Assembly: GCA_019637555.1 (NCBI GenBank) | Contig: JAHBVK010000037.1 | Location: 1-64,000, forward strand | Origin: Anaerolineae bacterium | Lineage (GTDB): Bacteria > Chloroflexota > Anaerolineae > Aggregatilineales > UBA2796 | Direction of reading: 5' to 3' | DNA: 64,000 nucleotides | Shown: piece after piece, positions 52,946 through 61,751 of the stretch | Layout of the letters: each line of letters begins with the position of its first letter | Numbering within the stretch: the stretch's first letter is position 1 | Notes under the pieces: generated by a model | What the model was told of the DNA's origin: nothing | What the model saw: only the letters and a program-made list of their open reading frames with translations | Database searches by the model: none | Position numbers and translations under genes: made by a program

Positions 52946-53680
52946 ATGCAATCATTTCTGAACCTGATCGCAAATAACCGCCTCATTCTCATCGCACTGG
53001 GGTTCACAGTGCTGTTGATTGTGCTTGCCATCGGGGTAGAAGTGGTACCGCGCATCATGACGGCTCAGGCGAAACGTGCAAAAGCGCAGCAAGCAGCACG
53101 CGAAGCCAAAAAAGCGGCGGAAGCAGCAGCGCGCGCCGCCGCCGAGGCAGAAGCCAAAGAAGCGGCAGAAGCGGAAGCCGCACGAACGCCATTTGTTACG
53201 GAAACAGGCAAGAAGAAAAAATCACGATCCAAAAAGGATCGTGGATCAGAGAAGGAAAAAGTCTTACCGTTCACGCTGCCGCTTGCTGGGACGGAGACCG
53301 AAGCCGCCAAAGCAGCCATCGGTGGATCAGAAAATGCGGAAGCCGCTACAGTTCAACCAGCCTCTGCTGACACGGTGGCAGCGACGGCACCCGCAGCGAC
53401 AGATCCAGCAGCGGCAGCGCCCGCGCCTGCACAAGCAGCAGCGTCACCAACTGATAAACCGGACGCAGCCAAATCAGCAGCGACGGCAGGTGATGCTATC
53501 CAATCCATGCTGGAAAATGTGTTTGGTGACGAGACTTCTAATGGTCGCTTTGAGGCGCTGATGCGAAATTGCACGATCGTCGAGGGAAAACAACTGCTGC
53601 AGCAAGCGAATAACGTTGCGCAACAGGTCAATGCACGAATGGGGAAACACGATCCTTCCCCGAAGGAGCCAGTTAAGTGA
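52946..53680 (+). CDS. TM plus Ala-rich coiled-coil protein, possible ArlX analogue
   Basis: 244 aa. One TM helix (about 12-34), then a highly charged Ala/Lys/Glu helix (about 40-85), a Lys-rich stretch (GKKKKSRSKKDRG), a long Ala/Pro/Thr linker and a C-terminal helical part (AIQSMLENVFGDE...). No family recognised. Crenarchaeal ArlX also has an N-terminal TM and a long coiled coil and forms a ring around ArlI; the analogy is structural only. GTG of the following peptidase gene overlaps its stop by 4 bases, tying it to the operon. Confidence 0.7.
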   Translation: MQSFLNLIANNRLILIALGFTVLLIVLAIGVEVVPRIMTAQAKRAKAQQAAREAKKAAEAAARAAAEAEAKEAAEAEAARTPFVTETGKKKKSRSKKDRGSEKEKVLPFTLPLAGTETEAAKAAIGGSENAEAATVQPASADTVAATAPAATDPAAAAPAPAQAAASPTDKPDAAKSAATAGDAIQSMLENVFGDETSNGRFEALMRNCTIVEGKQLLQQANNVAQQVNARMGKHDPSPKEPVK

Positions 53681-54387
53681 TACAGATCGCTATTCTCGCG
53701 GGAGTTGCTCTCGGCTGCGTCCTCAATTGGGCGTCCGACCTCTTACCGCGTTATGCCGTCGAAGGCGTCCGCATGACGCCACTACGTTTTGAGTGTGCGC
53801 TAGCGCGCTTGCCGCGCTGGCTGCTGCACCTGCCTGATTCCAATATACCGGGTCAGTGGTACTGGTTACAGGTAATCACTGAAACAGTCTGCGGTGTGGC
53901 TGTCGGGCTACTTTATGCGCGCTATGGCATCTCGCCAATCGGCGTGCTGCTAATAGTGGGCTTCGCCTACTTCTGGCTAGTCGCGCTCATCGATCTGAAG
54001 TACCAGCTTGTGCTCAACGTGATGACCTATCCGGCTATTCTGGGAACGCTGGCGATCCATCTGTTTGTCTTCAACAGCAATTTTCTTCAGGTCGCGCTTG
54101 GCGGCATTATGGCTTACGGCATCTTTGCCCTGGTCAGCTACCTGCGTCCCGGCGAACTGGGTGGCGGCGATACCAAACTGGCTGCCCTGATCGGCTTGAT
54201 CTTTGGCTTTCCACAGATTCTGATTGCGCTGCTGCTGGGTACAGGGATTGGCGGCGTTCTAACCGTCCTATTCTTCTGGCGGAGGGCGCATGTTGGCAAG
54301 AGTAAAAAGGGGTTCTTTATCCCTTACGCACCCTTCTTATGCTTGGGCGCAATGTTGATCATTCTATATCAGCCGCCGATCATGTAG
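53677..54387 (+). CDS. Prepilin/archaellin peptidase (A24 family)
   Basis: 236 aa, GTG start overlapping the previous stop, AAGGAG upstream. A membrane aspartyl protease: the first catalytic Asp is in ALIDLKYQLVLNVMT and the second in GELGGGDTKLAALIGL (the GxGD-type motif here GGGD). About six to eight hydrophobic helices are present. The N-terminal methylase-type cysteine region of long PilD proteins is absent. It probably removes the KG| leader from the archaellin at 45525, performing the ArlK/PibD role, even though its sequence looks bacterial. Confidence 0.9.
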   Translation: MIQIAILAGVALGCVLNWASDLLPRYAVEGVRMTPLRFECALARLPRWLLHLPDSNIPGQWYWLQVITETVCGVAVGLLYARYGISPIGVLLIVGFAYFWLVALIDLKYQLVLNVMTYPAILGTLAIHLFVFNSNFLQVALGGIMAYGIFALVSYLRPGELGGGDTKLAALIGLIFGFPQILIALLLGTGIGGVLTVLFFWRRAHVGKSKKGFFIPYAPFLCLGAMLIILYQPPIM

Positions 54388-54408
54388 TGAGGCGGAAAGA
54401 GTTTGCAC

Positions 54409-55077
54409 ATGTCTTCGATACCACTATCACCAACCAATATTGAACCTGCGCCGGACACGCAGGATCTGCCGAATGGCGCGGAAACAACTGCCACGCCGAC
54501 GCGCAAACGCCGCACCGGGCTGACGATTATGCTGATTGTCATTGCCCTTGGCACCCTGCTCTTCGCGCAGCTCGCTTTGGGTACGACGATGGAGCAAGAT
54601 GGGCAGGCGCTGCAAACGCAGGCGGCAGGCTTAGCGGCTACACTGACCGCCACACCGACGGTTGATCCCGAAGAAGCAGCCCTGTTCAAAGAATTGCAGG
54701 ACATCAGAGCGCAGGCGGAAGCTTTGGGCAACCTTCAGGGGACGTTCACCGCTGCTTACGTCAACTGGCCCGCGGTGATGGCGACTCTTGGCGGCTACGA
54801 TCCCAACCAGATGATGCTCACGGCGCTGGCACAAAATGGCAGCAGCATCCAGATACAAGGACGGGCGAACAGCGAAGCGGTCGTGATGTTATACGCCGAT
54901 GCGCTGCGCGGAACCAGCCTGTTTTCCCGCGTGACTGTGCAGACGATCAGCATCCGGAACTATCCCACGCCGACCAGTGCGCCGGATGCAGCGACGATGG
55001 TAGCAACAGGGACACTCGAAGTGCGTAAGTATGCCGAGTTCTCCGTTCTGGTTGATCTGAAAGGGCAGTCACAATGA
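54409..55077 (+). CDS. PilN-like membrane protein
   Basis: 222 aa from the ATG at 54409 (GGCGGAAAGAG upstream). A cytoplasmic N-terminus with Thr/Pro residues, one TM (about 35-57, TGLTIMLIVIALGTLLFAQL), a coil and a domain with SIQIQGRANSEAVVMLYADALRGTSLFSRVTVQTISI, which matches the PilN/fimbrial-assembly pattern (a G-x-A sequence and L..S.LF..V). PilN and PilO together form the inner-membrane alignment complex of type IV pili. Here the pair is found in an archaellum cluster that has no PilM, PilP or PilQ. Confidence 0.82.
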   Translation: MSSIPLSPTNIEPAPDTQDLPNGAETTATPTRKRRTGLTIMLIVIALGTLLFAQLALGTTMEQDGQALQTQAAGLAATLTATPTVDPEEAALFKELQDIRAQAEALGNLQGTFTAAYVNWPAVMATLGGYDPNQMMLTALAQNGSSIQIQGRANSEAVVMLYADALRGTSLFSRVTVQTISIRNYPTPTSAPDAATMVATGTLEVRKYAEFSVLVDLKGQSQ

Positions 55078-56696
55078 CACTCCTCACCAATCTACTCAAC
55101 CGCTTACGCAACCTGCTGCCCGTGTTTCTGCTTTTGTCGTTGGTCATGGCTAACTTACTGCTGTTCGTCAAATCGGTATTGGCTGGCTGGCAGCAATACG
55201 AATCGTTGACACTGGAAGTACAGCAGAGTCAGGATGCCATCAGTACCCGCAGTGCCTACGATCCAGCCGAGTCGTTGATCATCGGACAGAGTCGTTTGGA
55301 AAGCGCACAAGCCGATCTTGCCACTGTTTCCAGCAGCTTCATCACCAAATCGCAGGCGAACGATTTCCTGTCTCGCCTATATCTGGTCGCTGATGCGGTG
55401 GATGTCGTCATCGCTCAATTGCAAGAGGTCAGTAATCAGCCCGCGGATCTGAGCGCTGAGGTCACGGCTGTGCCCACCGATGACAACTATGAAGTACGCA
55501 ACTTCCAGATCAAGGTAAATGGCGGCATTCAACAATTGATGACCTTCGTCACCCATCTGCGTGAAGCTGGTGTATCCAGCATCCGCCTGAGTGATATCAA
55601 GCTTGTTGCCGTCGAAAGCAGTCAGGCAGTAGCGACGACGGAACTTACTACCGCTTATGCGCTGACGATGACGATTACGCTGTATCAGGCTTCCGCCGCT
55701 TCGGGTGATGCCTACCTGAATCCCCCATCGTTTGCCATGCCAACGGCGGTGCCTACCTTCACACCATCACCGACACCGACGATTACGCCGACGATCCCAC
55801 CAACCATGACGGCGACTATCACACCGACCACCGTCATCACCTATACACCGACAGCCACGGCGACGCTGACCGAAACGCCGACACCGACGGAGACCACAGT
55901 ACCGCCTACGGCGACAGCCACTGCCACTGTCACGGAATATCCCTCGCCAACGCCGCTGTATCTCTTCCCGACGGCGACTCCTGAGATATCAGAAACGCCA
56001 GCAGAGGCAGCCTTAACCGCTACAGAAACAGAAACGCCAATTCCGGCAGGTCAGTGTGTTAAGCCGACTACCGAGAACATGTCGCGCCTCTATTTTGGAC
56101 AGCAGCAGGAAGCCTTTGCCAGTTGCGCGATCCAGGCATGGACCTTCGTGCTAGATCAGGACTACACCTTCCTGTTTGAGGTACAGCGCAATTCCGGCGA
56201 TGGCATTTTCCGGCTAGAACTGCACGATGCTAACGATCAGGTGATCGCCAAAGTCCCCAGCACAGCGGAGGGACGCGGCATCTTGGCGACGCAGGCGGGA
56301 GCGGGCGACTACACACTGTACGTTATTCCGCTGCAAGCGACGATGCCCTGGACATATTCGATCACCATCTGGCGGGGTGTACCAACGCTGGCGATTGCTG
56401 TACCCCAAAACGGCTACAGCAGTCAAAACGAAATGGCTTTAGAACCACAATTGACGGTGTGGTCCTATACACTTAGAGGAGGACTGCAAACCTACCGTCT
56501 AAGCGTAACTCGCACCAGTGGCGATCTTGAATTTGAACTCGCGGTGGTCGATGCGCAGGGCACGCAGTTAACCCTTGTGACCAGCCGTGACGGAGTAGCT
56601 TTCGTCACCCTGACCAATGCACCCGGCACGTATATGGTGCAAATCAGAGCGCTAAATGGCAGCCACGGATCGTACGTTGTGGTGCTGGAAGAATAG
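55074..56696 (+). CDS. PilO-like protein with Thr/Pro stalk and two PPC-like domains
   Basis: 540 aa. Residues 1-210 look like PilO: one TM (about 15-38), a coil (QQYESLTLEVQQSQDA...), and a domain ending FQIKVNGGIQQLMTFVTHLREAGVSSIRLSDIKL. Residues 225-330 are a Thr/Pro-rich stalk. The remainder holds two PPC-like beta domains (about 350-440 and 450-540: FLFEVQRNSGDGIFRLELHD and YRLSVTRTSGDLEFELAVVD). ATGA overlap with the PilN-like gene shows coupling. The extension would project through the envelope, so it may tie the alignment complex to the wall or an S-layer. The fusion is unusual for PilO. Confidence 0.8.
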   Translation: MTLLTNLLNRLRNLLPVFLLLSLVMANLLLFVKSVLAGWQQYESLTLEVQQSQDAISTRSAYDPAESLIIGQSRLESAQADLATVSSSFITKSQANDFLSRLYLVADAVDVVIAQLQEVSNQPADLSAEVTAVPTDDNYEVRNFQIKVNGGIQQLMTFVTHLREAGVSSIRLSDIKLVAVESSQAVATTELTTAYALTMTITLYQASAASGDAYLNPPSFAMPTAVPTFTPSPTPTITPTIPPTMTATITPTTVITYTPTATATLTETPTPTETTVPPTATATATVTEYPSPTPLYLFPTATPEISETPAEAALTATETETPIPAGQCVKPTTENMSRLYFGQQQEAFASCAIQAWTFVLDQDYTFLFEVQRNSGDGIFRLELHDANDQVIAKVPSTAEGRGILATQAGAGDYTLYVIPLQATMPWTYSITIWRGVPTLAIAVPQNGYSSQNEMALEPQLTVWSYTLRGGLQTYRLSVTRTSGDLEFELAVVDAQGTQLTLVTSRDGVAFVTLTNAPGTYMVQIRALNGSHGSYVVVLEE

Positions 56697-56716
56697 TAGG
56701 ACAGCAGGATAGCAGG

Positions 56717-58936
56717 ATGAGGACGATGCAGAGTTTACGTGAACCCATCAAACCACTGGAAAACCGGGTAGCTGCCCGGTTAGTGGCGTTGATCGGTGGA
56801 CTGCTGACGATAGCGGTAGTGCTGTTGCACCTAACTGTCATCGTCGTCAGTTCACAGAGTGGTCAGCACGTAACGGCTGCCTCTGCTCTCGTACTGCTTG
56901 TGTTCGATACCCTGCTCATCAGTGCACTTATGCTAAGCCTGCTGGTCGGGGTCGTGAACTACCTGCAAAAGCAACCAGCATCACCCATTCAGTCAACACC
57001 GATTGCTGTCGTTCCAGCCATGCAGTCTGAGGTACAACCGCACATCCCGACGGATTGTAATCCTCTCCCGTACATTCCCCATTCTCCTGCGGTCGTCTGT
57101 ACGCTGGCAGTCGCACCGGATCAGCTTCCTAGAATGATCCACATCGGTATGGAGGCGGAGCACATTTTCGGTTATCCGCCCTTAGCGTGGACGGCGAATA
57201 ACGAAAATGGGCAGTGGTACACACACCTTCATCTGGATGATCGCGCCCGTGTACTGGAACAGGTAAATTCCAGCCGGAACGAGCCGTTCCGCTGCCAGTA
57301 CCGACTGATCACAGCAAATAAGGAAACAGTTTGGGTCGATCACATTGGCAAGGTGGTGCCTGATTCTGATCAGCATTTTCACATCGACGGGATCATGATC
57401 GACATCACTGCTCACAAAGCTGCTGAGGCGGAACTGAGCTTCTATCAGGATCAATTGCGACAGTTGATCGAGCGTAGCCCGCAAGAGCGGTCTACCAGCG
57501 AAATGCCACAGGTTACCAGCGGTATCTTTACCACGAATCGCGATGGTCAGTTTACCTATGTCGATTCAGCGTTCGCGCGGATGCTCAACAATCAGCCCTC
57601 CAGATTGATCATGCGCCATTGCAGTGACATCGCGGTGCCTGATTGGCGTCCGAGCCTGCGGGCGCAATTGGAGCACCAGTTCGCATCGCACACCCTTGAA
57701 TTGGGACTGGAGTTCCCGATTGAGACGCATACCGGACAGTATCGCTGGGTGCAACTGCTCAGCACGCTAGTGCTGGATGGTGAGCAGCCTGTCGGCTTGC
57801 ACGGCATCATTTACGATACCACCATGCGCAAAATTGCCAGTGAAGTGGTGCGTGAAAGCGAACGTAAGTTGCAGCGCATCACTGACACGATGACGGACGT
57901 AATTGTGCAGATTGATACTGAAGGGATTGTGCGTTACGCCAGCCCATCCAGCCGCAATACCTTTGGCTACGATCCCGAAGCGCTAGAAAACAGTGCTTTC
58001 ACGCAGTTCGTCCACCCCGATGATGCAGCCTTCGTAGCGGCGGCGTTGCAGGGAACTTTTGCCGATGCCGAACGGATCGAGTGTCGCTATCGTGTCGGTG
58101 ATGGTAGCTACATCTGGCTCGAAGCCATCGGCAATCTGTTGTTCAACGATGAAGGCAATCTTGAGGGGTTGATTTGTGGTTGCCGTAACATTACCGAGCG
58201 CAAGCAAGCTGAGCAAGAACTGAGCGAACTCAATCGGCTGAAGTCCGAATTCCTATCCACTGCTGCGCACGAACTACGCACGCCACTGACCACTATTCAC
58301 GGTTTCAGCGAACTACTGATGCTGCCGCAGATCAAAGCAGATGCAGCGCGTCACGATCACTTCATTCAATTGATTCACGAGCAATCCACGTTTCTGGCAT
58401 TGCTCATCGACGATCTGCTTGATCTATCACGCCTGGAAGCAAAGCGCCAACTCAAGTTATCCCTTGAAGCGGTACGTATGACTGAATTGATTGATGAAGT
58501 GGCATTGCCCTTCGTCGAATCTTCCACCGAGCATCATATCGAGATCGTCCATGAAATTGGCGACAGCGTAGTAATGGGTGATCCGCTGCGCCTGATTCAG
58601 GTTGTTCGCAATCTCATTTCCAACGCAGTCAAATACTCTCCGACTGGTGGCGATATTCTGATCAGCACTCAGGTCGTTGGAGACATGATGCACATCAGCG
58701 TCCAAGATCACGGGATCGGGCTGAAACTGGAAGACATGGGACACCTTTTCGAAAAGTTCTATCGCGTGAACACCTCCAATACCGCAGTCGGTGGTACTGG
58801 ACTAGGGTTAGCGATAAGCAAACTGATTGTAGAACTGCATCACGGCAATATCGAAGTGACCAGTGAATTCGGAGTAGGCAGCACCTTCACGGTGATCCTG
58901 CCGCTGTATAGAGCGACTCCGGAACCAACTCCTTAA
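56717..58936 (+). CDS. Membrane sensor histidine kinase with PAS domains
   Basis: 739 aa. Two TM helices (about 20-45 and 50-75), then PAS domains at about 125-235, 260-365 and 385-500. Dimerisation/phospho-acceptor domain: STAAHELRTPLTTIHGF with His518. The catalytic ATPase domain has N box NLISNAVKYSP, G1 DHGIGLK and G2 GTGLGLAISK. It starts 20 bases after the PilO-like gene. With the CheY-like protein three genes downstream, it is a candidate input for the archaellum, though this is inferred from position only. Confidence 0.93.
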   Translation: MRTMQSLREPIKPLENRVAARLVALIGGLLTIAVVLLHLTVIVVSSQSGQHVTAASALVLLVFDTLLISALMLSLLVGVVNYLQKQPASPIQSTPIAVVPAMQSEVQPHIPTDCNPLPYIPHSPAVVCTLAVAPDQLPRMIHIGMEAEHIFGYPPLAWTANNENGQWYTHLHLDDRARVLEQVNSSRNEPFRCQYRLITANKETVWVDHIGKVVPDSDQHFHIDGIMIDITAHKAAEAELSFYQDQLRQLIERSPQERSTSEMPQVTSGIFTTNRDGQFTYVDSAFARMLNNQPSRLIMRHCSDIAVPDWRPSLRAQLEHQFASHTLELGLEFPIETHTGQYRWVQLLSTLVLDGEQPVGLHGIIYDTTMRKIASEVVRESERKLQRITDTMTDVIVQIDTEGIVRYASPSSRNTFGYDPEALENSAFTQFVHPDDAAFVAAALQGTFADAERIECRYRVGDGSYIWLEAIGNLLFNDEGNLEGLICGCRNITERKQAEQELSELNRLKSEFLSTAAHELRTPLTTIHGFSELLMLPQIKADAARHDHFIQLIHEQSTFLALLIDDLLDLSRLEAKRQLKLSLEAVRMTELIDEVALPFVESSTEHHIEIVHEIGDSVVMGDPLRLIQVVRNLISNAVKYSPTGGDILISTQVVGDMMHISVQDHGIGLKLEDMGHLFEKFYRVNTSNTAVGGTGLGLAISKLIVELHHGNIEVTSEFGVGSTFTVILPLYRATPEPTP

Positions 58937-59017
58937 GTACCGGTAGCAGTGATAGAAACACAATTTACAGATGTAATGGGAACAGCAGGCAGAAAGTAAA
59001 GAAAGCAGCCAACCGAG

Positions 59018-61006
59018 ATGACTAAGCGAAGAAGTACAAAGCCGATCGTTCGGCGCAAGAAATCCGATGAGGACGAGGTTGTTGTCCTCGTATCGGATAG
59101 TCGCGCGGCGCGGTTTCTGAGTAAACACCTCGACTCAGATAAAGAACGGCTTGTCTATGATGAGACGGCTGAAGCGCCCACCAAAAGCGCTGTTGACTCT
59201 TCCAAACAAAAACCGTCAGCGGCTAAACCTTCACAGGCAGATTTCTCGCCTGCAGCGCTGCCACACGGTGTAATGCAGAACATGAAGCAGAAGCACGCGG
59301 CAGAGCTAAGCGCCCTTAATGATCAACTTCAAAAAGAAATCTCCGAGCGGCGACGTGTCGAAGCAGATCTACAATTCCGCCACGAGATCGACCAGATCGT
59401 TACCAGTATCGCCGAGCAGTTGGTTCGGTTACCGTCCACACAGGTCGATCAGGGCATTCACAAGGCGCTCAAAACCATCGGCGAATTCGCGCAGGCAGAT
59501 CGCAGCTACATATTCCTGTTCTCGGAAGATGGGCTGCGCATGGATAACACCCATGAATGGTGTTCGCCCCACTTGGCGCATGGGCAAGCTGTCTTACAGG
59601 CTGTTCCTACCGTAGTTTTCCCGTGGTGGATGGAACGTCTACGGCAGGACGACAGTATCGTCATATCGCGGCTGACCGATTTGCCACCTGCCGCCCATGT
59701 TGAGCGTAAGTTTTTTGAGGCGCGTCACTGCCAATCCTTGCTGATGGTGCCCATTACCGTTAACGGGCGGGTCATCGGCTTGTTAGGGCTGGATGCTGTT
59801 CAAGCAGTGCAATCATGGTCGCCCCATATTGTGGTTATGCTCAAAGTCCTTGGCACGATCTTCATCAAGGCACTGGAACATAAGCACACGCAGGAGGCAA
59901 TGCAAGACAACCGACAGCAGCTTCGTCAGATTACCGATACGATGATGGATGTTGTGTGGTACACAGACGCACACGGGATCATTGAATACATCAGCCCGTC
60001 GTGCTTGCCTGTGCTCGGTTATTCGCCCAAACAGTTACTGGGGCAGCCCTTCTTCGGCAACGTCCACCCGGAAGATACGGAGCGCGTCAAGCGTGACATC
60101 AAGCAGGTTGGGATGGTGGAATATCGCTACCGCAGTCCTAACGGCAATTACCTGTGGTTGGAAACGCTAAGCAATATCATCATCGGGGAGAAAGGCAACT
60201 TTGTTGGGGTTGCCTTTGCCAGCCGCGATATTACCGACCGCAAAGTGATGGAGCGAGAACTGGTAGAGGTAAGCCGCCAGAAAAACGAATTTCTCTCGAC
60301 GGCGGCGCAAAAACTGCGCTCTCCACTCACAGCAATTCGGGGGTTTAGCGAAATTTTGCTCTCCCGCGACTACGATCCAGAACGTCGCGAACGCTACCTT
60401 AAGCATATCCATGAAGAGTCAGTGCAGCTTTCAGCGCTGATCGACGATCTCTTCGACATTAGCCAACTAGAAGCCAAGCGGCATCTTTCCATAGCTTTGG
60501 AGCCGGTAGAACTAGCGTCACTGATCCGTCGCATCAGTGTCCGCGTCCGTGAAATCTATCCGCAATATCGTTTCAACTTCACTGGATTAGCGGCGTGTCC
60601 ACTGGTCATGGGCGATCCGATACGGCTGGGACAACTCATCCATAATCTGTTAACCCACGCAGTACAGGTCTCTCCGGATGGCAGCGAGATCACCGTGCAC
60701 GTACAGCAGCTCATCGGTGAGATCATCGTCGGCGTGAAGGACTGCGGCGAGGGCATGACGGCGGAGGAAAAAACGCACCTGTTCGACAAGTTCTACTTGC
60801 GCAGCTCTCAGAAGCACGAGATGAATCCCGACACTGGTACCAAAAGAGAGACGAGTGGGGCAGGAACAGGTCTCGGCATGGCTATCAGCAAACTCATTAT
60901 TGAACTGCACAGAGGCAAAATCTGGGCGGATAGCGATAAACAACAAGGCACTACTCTGTATTTCACGCTGCCAATCGCAGCTTCCAATGCTTTGAATAAA
61001 GCATAA
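59018..61006 (+). CDS. GAF/PAS histidine-kinase-like protein lacking the phospho-acceptor His
   Basis: 662 aa, soluble. A basic, low-complexity N-terminus (1-90), a coil, a GAF domain (about 120-285), a PAS domain (about 300-415), then a HisKA-like segment reading NEFLSTAAQKLRSPLTAIRGF. In the neighbouring kinase the same place reads STAAHELRTP, so Gln431 replaces His and Lys replaces Glu. The ATPase domain keeps DCGEGMT and GTGLGMAISK, but the N box is altered (HNLLTHAVQVSP). It is probably a pseudokinase or modulator that pairs with the kinase at 56717. The CAA codon is at 60308-60310. Confidence 0.9.
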   Translation: MTKRRSTKPIVRRKKSDEDEVVVLVSDSRAARFLSKHLDSDKERLVYDETAEAPTKSAVDSSKQKPSAAKPSQADFSPAALPHGVMQNMKQKHAAELSALNDQLQKEISERRRVEADLQFRHEIDQIVTSIAEQLVRLPSTQVDQGIHKALKTIGEFAQADRSYIFLFSEDGLRMDNTHEWCSPHLAHGQAVLQAVPTVVFPWWMERLRQDDSIVISRLTDLPPAAHVERKFFEARHCQSLLMVPITVNGRVIGLLGLDAVQAVQSWSPHIVVMLKVLGTIFIKALEHKHTQEAMQDNRQQLRQITDTMMDVVWYTDAHGIIEYISPSCLPVLGYSPKQLLGQPFFGNVHPEDTERVKRDIKQVGMVEYRYRSPNGNYLWLETLSNIIIGEKGNFVGVAFASRDITDRKVMERELVEVSRQKNEFLSTAAQKLRSPLTAIRGFSEILLSRDYDPERRERYLKHIHEESVQLSALIDDLFDISQLEAKRHLSIALEPVELASLIRRISVRVREIYPQYRFNFTGLAACPLVMGDPIRLGQLIHNLLTHAVQVSPDGSEITVHVQQLIGEIIVGVKDCGEGMTAEEKTHLFDKFYLRSSQKHEMNPDTGTKRETSGAGTGLGMAISKLIIELHRGKIWADSDKQQGTTLYFTLPIAASNALNKA

Positions 61007-61023
61007 GAGGATCATTCACAACC

Positions 61024-61395
61024 ATGAAAACCATACTTGTCGTAGATGACAAACCGGAAGTGATCGAACTTGTCAGCGTAACGCTGGAGATGGGCGGCTA
61101 CAAAATCCTGACCGCTACCAACGGCAATCAGGCGCTGGAAATCGCTTATCAGGAACACCCCGATCTTATGCTGCTCGACATCCAGATGCCCGGTGGCAGC
61201 GTGGATGGATTCGGCGTTTGTCGCACCCTGAAAGCAGATCCCGTCTACAAGGATATCTTTATCATTCTGCTCACTGCTAAAGGGCAGTCGCGGGACAAAG
61301 AGTTGGGGAAAGAAGTGGGCGCAGATAGCTATCTAGTGAAACCGTTCAGTCCGCTGCGCCTGCTCGGTATCGTCAACGAAATGCTGGCATCATAA
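61024..61395 (+). CDS. CheY-like single-domain response regulator
   Basis: 123 aa. Receiver motif: Asp8-Asp9 acidic pocket, phospho-acceptor Asp52 in LLDIQMP, Thr84 in LLTAKG and Lys106 in LVKPFSP. There is no output domain, so its effect comes by binding another protein, as with CheY at the motor or with phosphorelay Spo0F-type proteins. It is the last gene of the archaellum/kinase string, 17 bases after the kinase-like gene. No CheA or CheF is in the window. Confidence 0.93.
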   Translation: MKTILVVDDKPEVIELVSVTLEMGGYKILTATNGNQALEIAYQEHPDLMLLDIQMPGGSVDGFGVCRTLKADPVYKDIFIILLTAKGQSRDKELGKEVGADSYLVKPFSPLRLLGIVNEMLAS

Positions 61396-61711
61396 AGATC
61401 GGCTAGGCGATGCCGATTCAGCGTAGTGCACCTATGCGGTGCAGCGCTGTGTCCACAATGAAGACGAATGGTAGCCCATGCAGAAGGCGGGGGCGCTGCT
61501 GCTGTGGAATCGCTACTTGGCTTATCAATGACGTGCCAGTGAAAATCAAAAGCGGGCTGATCAGATAGAGCAACCTTTCTACTTAGTTTGGGGCATAGCA
61601 GCCTATTGAGTTGCTGTGTTAGTCCATTATTCAAAAACGCGCAGTCGGCTGACATCGGTTTGTTGACCAGATAGCCCGTTGCAAAGCGCCGATCCTCACC
61701 CTCGCCACCAG
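61396..61711. other. Non-coding gap
   Basis: About 316 bases between the CheY-like gene and the tRNA terminator. No gene or clear promoter was found; a GCACCTATGCGGTGC hairpin (starting near 61427) is the only structure noticed. Confidence 0.5.
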
Positions 61712-61744
61712 AATCAAAACGGAGCAGCGTTCGTGCTGCTCCGT
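61711..61744 (-). terminator. tRNA-Pro terminator
   Basis: On the minus strand a 10-bp perfect stem (ACGGAGCAGC/GCTGCTCCGT) with a 6-base loop is followed by TTTTGATTC, seven bases past the tRNA 3' end. A closely similar sequence occurs without a tRNA at 12531-12562. Confidence 0.9.
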
Positions 61745-61751
61745 TCGTTTG

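Noticed and set aside
61024-61395. CheY as proof of an archaeal chemotaxis system
   Set aside because: The receiver alone is generic; without CheA, CheF or receptors in the window the link to chemotaxis is only a hypothesis.
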